NCBI GenBank assembly: GCA_964588335.1 | Contig: CAZPOV010000018.1 | Span: forward strand, 1 to 64,000 | DNA: 64,000 bases | Direction of reading: 5' to 3' | DNA from: JAGQZY01 sp964588335 | GTDB lineage: Bacteria > Bdellovibrionota > Bdellovibrionia > Bdellovibrionales > JAGQZY01 | In this document: positions 49,370 to 57,294 of the stretch, piece by piece | Layout of the letters: every line of letters begins with the position of its first letter | How positions within the stretch are numbered: the stretch's first letter is position 1 | The notes under the pieces: generated by a model | Seen by the model: the letters and a program-made list of their open reading frames with translations, nothing else | Database searches by the model: none | Told to the model about the DNA's origin: nothing | Program-made: the position numbers and the translations under genes

Positions 49370-49780
49370 TTAGAAAAAGCGCGCGTGACGGTAATAATTT
49401 CTATTGTAAATTTTCGAAAGCAAGAAGCCTAAGGGTAGGGAAACAATCCAAGGGCTTAATAGCATCAGTATAAAAGGAAGGCCATGCAAAGCGGTATCAA
49501 GGATGGCTCGAATTTCCAAATCTCCGGTTTTAAAGTAGTGAAGTCCCTGGGGAGCCATGAGCGCGATCATAACACCCAAACCAAAACCGATAATCCACTC
49601 TAAAATTTCGTCAACTTCTGGACCGAAGCTGCCAAGAAAAAACGCCAAAAGACCCGAGGCGATCCATAGGTGAACAGTTTCAAGTGGGTAAATAAAAGAG
49701 TGAAAGTAACTAAGGGCGAGGCCGTAAAGAAAGACGACAATGAGGTCGCCAATGTTAAAGAATAAATTGGGTCGTTCCAT
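49370..49780 (-). CDS. Four-helix membrane protein (paralogue C)
   Basis: A 136-residue membrane protein, four predicted helices, with EILEWIIGFGLGV in helix III and a C-terminal LLSPWIVSLPLGFLL block shared with the gene at 47162. The ATG at 49780 has GGAG seven bases upstream. The leader just upstream shares AACGGCTT-R-AGA with the leader of 47162. No exported partner is encoded next to it, except the serpin, convergent 200 bp away. Function unknown. Confidence 0.75.
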   Translation of the reverse strand: MERPNLFFNIGDLIVVFLYGLALSYFHSFIYPLETVHLWIASGLLAFFLGSFGPEVDEILEWIIGFGLGVMIALMAPQGLHYFKTGDLEIRAILDTALHGLPFILMLLSPWIVSLPLGFLLSKIYNRNYYRHARFF

Positions 49781-50222
49781 TTCGCTGCTCCGTTTCGCCA
49801 TTTCTCAAGCCGTTTTGATTTTTACTCCCGTTCTTTTCAAGACAGACTTATCATTGTAAAAAGCAATTACCATACCATTTTATAGGTAAACCTAAGCTAT
49901 TTCATAGGCTTAGGGTGTTTACAAAGCGATAGACTGTCTACAATTAAGGCGTATCAAATTGAGATTGATGAAGGATCGTTTGTGAATCATTGCGGCCGAG
50001 TCTGAAACGACCATTGAAAGTCTATCGATCGATGAATCTAAAATTTTACAGTTGATGTTTCGACCTTCGATAAATTGACCGCAACCACTCAAATAGAAGA
50101 CTTTTTTAAAGCCATGGGAACTGTGGCATCCACTTTTTAAATCTGAGGAGTGGCTATTCATAAAAAAACCTCCAACGTGGCATCGGAGGTTTTTCACTTC
50201 GTCTTTTTCTATTGGTCGAAAG
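49781..50222. other. Gene-poor region with a long stem-loop
   Basis: No convincing gene in about 440 bases. Positions 49886-49922 form a long interrupted stem: GTAAAC with GTTTAC and CTAAGC with GCTTAG around a TAT-TTC-ATA tip. The terminator of the gene at 50223 occupies 50162-50195. An 80-codon minus-strand frame from 50161 is not considered real. Confidence 0.45.
50162..50195 (-). terminator. Terminator of the DUF2259 gene
   Basis: On the minus strand AAAAACCTCC and GGAGGTTTTTTT form a stem with a loop of about 11 bases and a T-tract (complement at 50162-50168). It lies 28 bp after the stop codon. Confidence 0.85.
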
Positions 50223-50987
50223 TTAAAAGTACTGAATATTGAAGGGCATAGTGATGAAGCTGGTGTCTGGGCCTTCGAATCCAAAATTATTGTAAGACAC
50301 TAAAACAACAACTTGATCGCCAAAAGCAAAGGCGGAGTTCAAGCTATAATCGTAAGGGCACCAACGAGAGAATGGAACCCGTTTGTCTTCATGAAGCACC
50401 TGAGTGCTAGTGTAAGAATCAAAACCAAAAGCTCGCACACTGTAACCCAAAAATGAGTTTTCAGCCGGGTAAGCTGAGGTTTCCGCAATATCAAAAGAAA
50501 AGGCTTTACAGGTTTCGAAACGTTCTTTCAGAGCGTCAGCCTTGATGTACGGATCGTTTTCCATATTGACGGCCATTTTAGACAGGATCATCCCAATGTA
50601 TTTTCCTTTGTAATTCATCGTCGAAATACGAGGAGCCACACTGATATGAAGGACTTCACCGTTGCTGTCTTTAATGCCATAATTATTCAGCATAGCTTCG
50701 GCGTCGTTCTGAGCGCCTTCAACCCAAACAGTGAAAGCTGGTAATACCACGCCTTCGGCTTCAGGTTCGGCAATGATTTTCTCTTGGGAGTCGACGTATT
50801 TGTCATCTTCGACATCCAATATGCGAATCATAGAATAGTGGCCGCCTGATCCGTCCATGAGAATCGCTTCTTGAAAAGCCATGTAACGACCATCGTCAGA
50901 AAAGCCGAGAAAATTGATGAAAGATGTGTCTTCTGCGAAACCGAAGGATGAGGTCAGCAGGGCTATTATAAAAATAATATTTTTCAT
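50223..50987 (-). CDS. Secreted DUF2259 protein
   Basis: A 254-residue exported protein: signal peptide LLTSSFGFA-E, then the DUF2259 opening FINFLGFSDDGRYMAFQE and the segment DGSGGHYSMIRILDVEDD. DUF2259 proteins are predicted secreted proteins of unknown role. The fold appears beta-rich, like a propeller blade (SxDGxYxAF motif). The ATG follows AAAGGAGCTTAAAC. It has its own terminator and no operon partner. Confidence 0.85.
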   Translation of the reverse strand: MKNIIFIIALLTSSFGFAEDTSFINFLGFSDDGRYMAFQEAILMDGSGGHYSMIRILDVEDDKYVDSQEKIIAEPEAEGVVLPAFTVWVEGAQNDAEAMLNNYGIKDSNGEVLHISVAPRISTMNYKGKYIGMILSKMAVNMENDPYIKADALKERFETCKAFSFDIAETSAYPAENSFLGYSVRAFGFDSYTSTQVLHEDKRVPFSRWCPYDYSLNSAFAFGDQVVVLVSYNNFGFEGPDTSFITMPFNIQYF

Positions 50988-51127
50988 GTTTAAGCTCCTT
51001 TGTTTTATCTATGACAAGGAGCTTAGTGGATTCGCCGAACATTCGCTAATAGAATTCTTTGGCTGAAAATATTGCAACCGACGCCTTCCCAAAACGCGAA
51101 AAAAAGATCCCTTTTTACGAGGTTTAA

Positions 51128-52300
51128 TTACAATATAGAGTCGACAAATTCCGTTGAGTTAAAGGGTCGTAAATCCTCTATCTTTTCGCCAACGCCGATC
51201 ATTTTAATGGGCAATTTATGTTCACAGGCAATACCAACGGCAACGCCGCCTTTGGCCGAGCCGTCCATTTTTGTTAAAATCACACCGCTGACTCCCAGAG
51301 CCTGGTGAAACTGCTCGGTTTGCATCAAGGCGTTTTGGCCAGAATTAGCATCGAGAACCAAGATGGTTTCGTGAGGCGTGCCTTCAAGAGCTTTATTCAT
51401 CACACGTTTCATTTTTTTAAGCTCTTCCATCAGATTCTTCTGAGTGTGCAAGCGACCGGCAGTATCAATAATGATGAGGTCAAAGCCTTTACTTTCACCC
51501 TTTTTGACGGCGTCAAATGCCACCGCACTTGGGTCTTTAAGACCTTCCGGGCTAAAAATTTCAACCTCGGCTCGTGTCGCCCAGACTTTTAATTGCTCAT
51601 CGGCGGCGGCCCGAAAAGTGTCGCCCGCGGCAATCAGAACTCTTTTGCCTTTGGCCACCTGTTGACTGGCAAGCTTACCAATCGTGGTTGTCTTACCCGC
51701 TCCGTTGACTCCAACAACCATCCAGACCGTGGTTTTCTGGCCGGGCTGGGTGTCCAGCTCACTGGTCTTGACCGAAGCGAAAATGGTATTGAGTTCTTGT
51801 TTCAGGGACTGGTGCAGAGACTCCACACTCATGGAACTGTTTTGCATTTGCGCGGTGACGTTGGTGATTAAGTGGTCGACGGTTTTGGGGCCTAAATCGC
51901 TGGTGTAAAGAGCCTCTTCAAGATCTTCTATTTCGTTGGAACCGATGGAGGGTTTGCCCGAAAATTGACTCTTTAGTTTTCCCCAAAATCCGGCTCGTGT
52001 TCTCGACAGGGCGTCCTCAAGGGACTTGAGTTGCTTTCGATCCTTTGGAATTTTCTCCGTTGGTTTTTCAATGACCGGCTCTTCAACACTCGGTTTGTCG
52101 GTGTCCGGTTGACTTGGAATTTGAAACTCTTCAGTGTCGGCGAGGGGATCCTTGCGATTGTCGATTTTTTTCGGAGTCGGAGGCGGCATTTCAACCGATT
52201 TTGGCTGACTGGGTTTACGGTAAAAATAGTAACCAACCCCGACGCCACTGAGGCCGACAACACCTGATACAATATAAATCAGCAGTTCCATTTCAATCAT
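51128..52300 (-). CDS. ftsY: Signal recognition particle receptor FtsY
   Basis: A 390-residue SRP receptor GTPase. The N-terminal membrane helix (about 5-22) is unusual in length but seen in some FtsY proteins. An acidic/proline linker and the N and G domains follow, with GVNGAGKTTTIGKLA (P-loop), DTFRAAADEQL, DTAGRLHTQKNLMEEL and TKMDGSAKGG. It docks ribosome-nascent chain complexes with SRP at the inner membrane. The ATG at 52300 has GAGG five to six bases upstream. No partner gene is adjacent. Confidence 0.96.
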   Translation of the reverse strand: MIEMELLIYIVSGVVGLSGVGVGYYFYRKPSQPKSVEMPPPTPKKIDNRKDPLADTEEFQIPSQPDTDKPSVEEPVIEKPTEKIPKDRKQLKSLEDALSRTRAGFWGKLKSQFSGKPSIGSNEIEDLEEALYTSDLGPKTVDHLITNVTAQMQNSSMSVESLHQSLKQELNTIFASVKTSELDTQPGQKTTVWMVVGVNGAGKTTTIGKLASQQVAKGKRVLIAAGDTFRAAADEQLKVWATRAEVEIFSPEGLKDPSAVAFDAVKKGESKGFDLIIIDTAGRLHTQKNLMEELKKMKRVMNKALEGTPHETILVLDANSGQNALMQTEQFHQALGVSGVILTKMDGSAKGGVAVGIACEHKLPIKMIGVGEKIEDLRPFNSTEFVDSIL

Positions 52301-52338
52301 AAGCACCTCTTAAAACTGGATGCTGCGATATACCTCGG

Positions 52339-53808
52339 TCACTGACAGACGGCAAGGGATGTGGCCGCATGATTCACGCCAGCTGAAATCAGAGCCCTAG
52401 GCGGATGCGGCGGCTCAGGAGTTTGTCGATTGACCCCCAGTCTGTAAACCTCGGGGTTTTCTCGATCTTGGAAAATCTGGACAGCCACGGGTGCTACGGT
52501 GAAAGTCACTGAAATCTGTCGTGAAGCCGTCTCTTGGACGCGTAAACGGATGAGCGGCATTTGAGTGAAAACCTCAAGGCCCTGGGTTCGATCAGGGCGA
52601 CTGTCTGGACGTAAACAGCGTGGGGTGACCTGAACCAGAGTTTCAAAGAAAGTGCGTTTTGCCGCTGGTCCCAAAGTATTGGAACGAAGGCTCATAATGC
52701 GCTCCCATTTCGCTAGGAGGTGAACTGTGCCATCCCCTTGCTCCATTTTATTTGCATCAATGGGGTCCCACACGATCGGATGATTGTCTCCCAGAATTTG
52801 TTCCACCCTGTCTTTGATCTCTTCATTTTTGGCTTGCAAGGCTTCGATGATCAAGCGCTCTTTTAAGCTTTGATGGTGAGAGGGGTCGAAGCCACAAGAC
52901 TCAGGCTCCTCGCCGTCGTTGGGAAGGCAGACAAAGGGACTCGCCACCACCGATCGGCTGACAATGATTTCTTCTTGGTTGATCTGAGTGTCATGAATAT
53001 GGGAAAGGGCGGCGACGGGCCGATAGCCCTGGTCCGTAGCTTTGAACAGCAAGCTTCCAGAAAAGCCCTTGGTGATATCTTGACTACAATCCAAAAGAGC
53101 GATGGGGCTGATGTCAGAGTTGTACTCGGGAACCGCCAAGGTGTTTTGCCGACTGGTACAGGTGATTTTTTGCAAGATCAGTTCCATGGAATCTTGATCC
53201 TGTAGGGGTACAAACGCCAACAGTTCTTGCTGATCAGGAACAGGGCTGGGCTCCATTTCAATGAACCGCTCGGGAAAGCTTTGCTTTAATTGAATAATGG
53301 CCCAATCGGGCTGAGGCTCCTCAATGGCAAGATCAGCGACCGGTGCTGAGAAAGAGACAATTTTTTCACAACCCACACGCTCTATGCGAAGGGCACTTTG
53401 GGTTTGCGGTAAGATCACCTGAATTCGATTTTCACAGCTTTGTTCCGCTACCAATAAATCGTCTGGAATGCAGTGGCGACTGGTTAAAAATTGATTCTCA
53501 CTGATCAAGCCGCCAAAACAGCTGGAGGTGATCTGCACGGGTTTTGGCTGGGTTGCGTCCACTGTCATAGCAAACAACTGTCCCACTGAGGCCGGACAAT
53601 CGGCACAATCAAATTGATAACGGGGCAAATTGTCTTCCACTTCACCCCAGTGAAAGAAAGCCGGTTTCAAAGCCTGTTGATAGCGTTGGATTTGTTGTTG
53701 ATTTAAAGATTCGGTACTGGGCAGGGCACTGTTTTCAGGTGAGGGGCTCGGACCGCAAGCCACCAATAGCGCAAGTAAAACAAAGAGAAACGCACTCAAT
53801 ATCTTCAC
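52339..53808 (-). CDS. Lipoprotein with a trypsin-like serine protease domain
   Basis: A 489-residue lipoprotein (LLALLVAC, Cys18). The trypsin-like domain (about 75-280) has His112 in FLTSRHC, Asp168 in QPDWAIIQL and Ser250 in ITKGFSGSLLF, with paired cysteines around them. About 200 further residues form a C-terminal region with no recognised domain. It is probably an envelope-anchored protease. FSGS instead of GDSGG at the nucleophile makes activity likely but not certain. Its proximity to FtsY does not imply function. Confidence 0.75.
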   Translation of the reverse strand: MKILSAFLFVLLALLVACGPSPSPENSALPSTESLNQQQIQRYQQALKPAFFHWGEVEDNLPRYQFDCADCPASVGQLFAMTVDATQPKPVQITSSCFGGLISENQFLTSRHCIPDDLLVAEQSCENRIQVILPQTQSALRIERVGCEKIVSFSAPVADLAIEEPQPDWAIIQLKQSFPERFIEMEPSPVPDQQELLAFVPLQDQDSMELILQKITCTSRQNTLAVPEYNSDISPIALLDCSQDITKGFSGSLLFKATDQGYRPVAALSHIHDTQINQEEIIVSRSVVASPFVCLPNDGEEPESCGFDPSHHQSLKERLIIEALQAKNEEIKDRVEQILGDNHPIVWDPIDANKMEQGDGTVHLLAKWERIMSLRSNTLGPAAKRTFFETLVQVTPRCLRPDSRPDRTQGLEVFTQMPLIRLRVQETASRQISVTFTVAPVAVQIFQDRENPEVYRLGVNRQTPEPPHPPRALISAGVNHAATSLAVCQ

Positions 53809-54075
53809 ATCGCAATTATATTGTTATATCCTTAGAAACCACAGCCACCATGAAATTTTCACAGGACTGTCAAAACCTTTGTCGACACTTTCTTTTCGAC
53901 CACAATATCAAACCTTTAGAGCCCAAAGAATTTTAAGAATGAGTAAAGAGATCGCACTCTCCAGCAACCTTTTTGTCTTTTCTTATTTAAGATGGGATCA
54001 AATTTTTATCTTCTTTGAGAATTGGTGTATTGTATCTTTTTTAACTTTTTAAACTATGAATATTGGAGAGAGTCA

Positions 54076-55269
54076 ATGCGTCCGCTCAGTCCTAAACTCT
54101 ACGCTTACTATCTTTTGTTCGGTAGTTTGATCCACGTTTGGTATGGGACATTTGGATATTTTTATTATCCTCAGCCGGCAGAGCCTTTGGCCGCAAGGTG
54201 GCCTGAGGCAATCATTGCGATTGGCTTATCATTATCTATTTTAGTATTCCGTATTTCGCAAAGGGTGGCAGAATTCATTTTTCTATTTTGTATATGTATG
54301 TTCAGTTGGCACTTCTTGTACATCGTGTCTGAGACCCCGTACGGGAACGATTACTTTCAGGGGTTTTCGTTACTTCTTATTGCTTGTAGTCTAATGCTCT
54401 TTAACAAAAAACACCTCTTTTTTTACTTCGTTGTCACGCTTCCAATGGCATTTATTGTTGGTCTTGGAATCAAAGGTTATTTTTCAACCGTTACTCAGTT
54501 GATGAACTTAGCCTTCATCGGTGTTTTTATTTACGTAGCCTCAATTTTAAAAATAGATCTGTTTGAAGCCCTCAGTCGGGCGCAGCAAGCTTCTGAATCA
54601 TCGAAGAGAAAGCTGGAAACGCAGTACAAAATGAACCTTCAAGCCGCTCACGACCTCTCCTCTCCGGTCTCTGCGATCAATGGGGTGGCTGAAAAGATCA
54701 AATATGAAGATCCGAAGCTCTATAAGATGTTGCAATCGTCGGTGGAACGAATCAAAGATATCAGTCGAGACCTGTTGGCAGAGCATCGCGAGAAACGCGA
54801 GCAGGTGGAGTCGGATTTCTTTGATATTGAGAATAACATTTCTCAAATCGTGGCTGACAAAAGGCAAGAGTACAAGGATATCCCCCATTTCTTTATCATG
54901 TACCGAGTGACCGCCCCGGTGATCAATCAGGTGAAAATTCCAAAAACCGAGTTTTATCGAGTGCTCTCAAACATCATCAACAACAGTATGGACGCCATGC
55001 AGAGGCAGACCGAGAAAAGGATTAAAATTGTCATCGACCCGCGCCCGGAAGACGTGTCTTTATTGATCACCGACAATGGGGATGGCATCTCCGAAGATCA
55101 AGTCGCCCATATTTTTGAAGAGAATGTCAGCTTTAAAGAAGATGGCAACGGCCTGGGGTTGAGTTTTGCGCGTCAAAAAGTCAGAGAGTGGGGTGGTGAG
55201 ATCCATTTAAAATCCACCAGTGGCAAGGGCACCACTTTTGAGTTAATCATTCCCTTTTCTTTCAGCTAA
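54076..55269 (+). CDS. Membrane-bound sensor histidine kinase
   Basis: A 397-residue kinase. Six predicted membrane helices fill residues 8-157. A dimerisation/phosphoacceptor domain carries His192 in QAAHDLSSPVSAINGV, followed by an HATPase domain with the N box NIINNSMDAM, the G1 box DNGDGISED and the G2 box GNGLGLSFARQ. It has no sensor domain outside the membrane part, so the signal is probably membrane-linked. There is no adjacent response regulator (an orphan kinase). The ATG at 54076 follows GGAGAG; an upstream in-frame start at 54022 is less likely. Confidence 0.9.
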   Translation: MRPLSPKLYAYYLLFGSLIHVWYGTFGYFYYPQPAEPLAARWPEAIIAIGLSLSILVFRISQRVAEFIFLFCICMFSWHFLYIVSETPYGNDYFQGFSLLLIACSLMLFNKKHLFFYFVVTLPMAFIVGLGIKGYFSTVTQLMNLAFIGVFIYVASILKIDLFEALSRAQQASESSKRKLETQYKMNLQAAHDLSSPVSAINGVAEKIKYEDPKLYKMLQSSVERIKDISRDLLAEHREKREQVESDFFDIENNISQIVADKRQEYKDIPHFFIMYRVTAPVINQVKIPKTEFYRVLSNIINNSMDAMQRQTEKRIKIVIDPRPEDVSLLITDNGDGISEDQVAHIFEENVSFKEDGNGLGLSFARQKVREWGGEIHLKSTSGKGTTFELIIPFSFS

Positions 55270-55524
55270 TCCGATGACAATCGATTGAAACGATTGTGCG
55301 AGCTGGGGCGAACTGTGATCTCCTGGGAATCCGCTTAGGACCAGGCCTCCCTGAAAGGCAGGGAGACTCTTGTAGAATTCTCATTGTTGAAAAGTAAGAA
55401 GTTAACCAAAGGTTTGTCAATTTCTTGGACGTCCCTTGATCTTTTTCAATTGTCGCTGTTTTTTTCTTTGCTCCTCGAAAACCATGTTAGGGTTCTGGAA
55501 CTTTAAAAACAAAGGAGAACTGTT

Positions 55525-55965
55525 GTGAGAAAAACCCTTCTAACCTTAGCGGTATTACTTGTCGGAACCGTGTCCCAGGCGAGTCTTGTCGAAGTCGCAA
55601 TGAATGCAAAATTGACTAATATAGACGGCGACTTCAAGCAGTGCCTCAATACGAATATGAGCCAACTGGGAATGCAGAGTTGTGCTGATGTCGCGAATTC
55701 AGACTACCGATCAGCTCTCGCTGATATGTCTACGGAATTGGTGTCTTCTTTTTCTGATGATGAAAATGCCGCAGCCAAACTTTCTAAAATGGCAGTGAGT
55801 GAACAGAACTGGGCGAACTATGTCACTTCGACTTGTGAGTTTGCAAATATGGATAGTGTTGGTGGCAGTATTCATAACCTCGACATGGTGATGTGCGAGA
55901 ATGAGAAGATTGCGGCACGAATTAAAGAATTGATTTCTATTTATAACAATTTTCTTAATCAGTAA
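55525..55965 (+). CDS. Secreted LprI/DUF1311-like protein
   Basis: A 146-residue exported protein (signal GTVSQA-S). The mature part follows the LprI (DUF1311) pattern: C-x-N-x2-S in KQCLNTNMSQ, SCADVANSDYRSALADM, then the helix EQNWANYVTSTCEF, GGSIHNLDMVMCENEKIAAR and a closing helix. Four cysteines are in the usual positions. Some members inhibit lysozyme, but many have no known role. The GTG start is preceded by AAAGGAG. It has its own double terminator. Confidence 0.7.
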   Translation: MRKTLLTLAVLLVGTVSQASLVEVAMNAKLTNIDGDFKQCLNTNMSQLGMQSCADVANSDYRSALADMSTELVSSFSDDENAAAKLSKMAVSEQNWANYVTSTCEFANMDSVGGSIHNLDMVMCENEKIAARIKELISIYNNFLNQ

Positions 55966-55988
55966 GTGAGTTATTAGCCCTTACATTT

Positions 55989-56017
55989 GAAAGCCCAGCC
56001 TTGCTGGCAGGGCTTTC
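55989..56017 (+). terminator. First hairpin after the LprI-like gene
   Basis: Arms GAAAGCCC and GGGCTTTC with a 13-base loop, 23 bp after the stop. A short T-run follows only after a few bases. Confidence 0.55.
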
Positions 56018-56059
56018 ATAATTTTAAAAGATGAATTGAATTTATTAATCAGGATCAAG

Positions 56060-56087
56060 AAGGAAACAGAGTCTGTTTCCTTTTTTT
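56060..56087 (+). terminator. Second, stronger terminator after the LprI-like gene
   Basis: Perfect 10-bp arms AAGGAAACAG/CTGTTTCCTT with loop AGT and a run of T. It is a canonical intrinsic terminator. Confidence 0.85.
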
Positions 56088-56247
56088 AGTTGTTTGATGG
56101 CACGATGAAACTTCAGTCAGCCCTCTTAAGTCTGCCGAGTGAGAACTCTTTAGGACGCCCTTTTTCATTTTTTATAGGCCCTTTCTGAATCAAGCTTTAA
56201 GCGGTCAGTGGGGTTGTTAATTCTCAACCCCATTTGGTTTTGAAAAT

Positions 56248-57291
56248 TTGACAGTTGTGCTGGAAAAATTGAAGGATATGCGTCATAGTGGGGACAAAGT
56301 TGGGATCGTTATGAAAATGCTCTATGACAAAAGAAAACCTTTAAATCAATGGCCTCTGTACGCCGTGGAAGAACGACTCGCTCAGTACAAACAGACTTTG
56401 CAGCGCGAGTTGAAGTCCTATGGCATTGCTTTTGATTTTCACCTTTGGGTGTCTGACGAATGGTTTTGCCCCGATGGTGTTCCCGGGTTTGCTCTGCCCT
56501 TTTATTTGTTTAACCCCCAGTTGATGAAAATTCATAAGTACGAAACTGGAGCTGTTGAGGGGAGAACGGAATTTGAAATTCTAAAGCTGATGCGCCATGA
56601 GTTGGGTCATGCCATAGACAACGCCTATGGCTTGCGAAAAAGCAAAGAGCGCCAGCGTGTGTTCGGATCACCGAATCGCGAGTACCCTGAGCATTACAAT
56701 CCACAAATTTATTCGAGAAACTATGTGCACTATCTCGGGGAGGGCTATGCCCAAAGTCATCCGGACGAAGACTTCGCCGAGACTTTTGCCTTTTGGCTTG
56801 ATCCCAATCGCAAGTGGCGGATGAAAAATTTTTCGAAAACACTGACTGAGAAAATCAACTGTGTGGACCGTCTGATGCGATGGGTGCGTGCGCAAGAGCC
56901 GGTACTGAACAATCGATTTCGCATCGATCCGATCGGAAAGAACACGACGACCATCGGGGACTTTTACAAAGAGTATCACAAAGCGCGAAACACGGCGGCT
57001 TTGCGTCGCGTGGATCACGAGTTGCGCCAGGCCTTTCAATGGCCAGGCGAGAAGAAAATGTCCTTCTCCTTTTTCCTTCGTAAAGAGAAACACGACTTGA
57101 AAAAGCAATTGTCTGAACAAGAGGGTGTTTATCAGTACGAGGCAGAAAGAGCTTTGCGAAAAATCATTAAACGGGCTGAAAATTTAAATATCAAAGGCAA
57201 CGTTTCTGAATTCCGTCGCAAAACCCCCGACCTGCTCAAGAAAAACTTTCGGGTTTTAAAAGAGCAGGAGCAATTGAGGGTTTATCTTTAA
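56248..57291 (+). CDS. Putative zinc metallopeptidase (HExxH)
   Basis: A 347-residue protein without a signal peptide. HELGH at 117-121 gives two zinc-binding His and a catalytic Glu, and about 57 residues later DEDFAETFA provides acidic candidates for the third ligand, as in gluzincin-like peptidases. The C-terminal 100 residues are charged and helical. The start is uncertain: TTG at 56248, GTG at 56257 and ATG at 56278 are all in frame and none has a well-placed binding site. The role is unknown. The stop lies just before the convergent pckA gene. Confidence 0.7.
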   Translation: MTVVLEKLKDMRHSGDKVGIVMKMLYDKRKPLNQWPLYAVEERLAQYKQTLQRELKSYGIAFDFHLWVSDEWFCPDGVPGFALPFYLFNPQLMKIHKYETGAVEGRTEFEILKLMRHELGHAIDNAYGLRKSKERQRVFGSPNREYPEHYNPQIYSRNYVHYLGEGYAQSHPDEDFAETFAFWLDPNRKWRMKNFSKTLTEKINCVDRLMRWVRAQEPVLNNRFRIDPIGKNTTTIGDFYKEYHKARNTAALRRVDHELRQAFQWPGEKKMSFSFFLRKEKHDLKKQLSEQEGVYQYEAERALRKIIKRAENLNIKGNVSEFRRKTPDLLKKNFRVLKEQEQLRVYL

Positions 57292-57294
57292 GAA

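Noticed and set aside
49919..50161. 80-codon minus-strand frame starting just after the DUF2259 terminator
   Set aside because: The only Shine-Dalgarno-like GGAGG is the arm of the terminator stem. The product has no signal or known motif, and transcription should end before it.
53849..53935. Possible 28-codon ORF upstream of the histidine kinase gene
   Set aside because: No ribosome binding site and unconvincing codon content.
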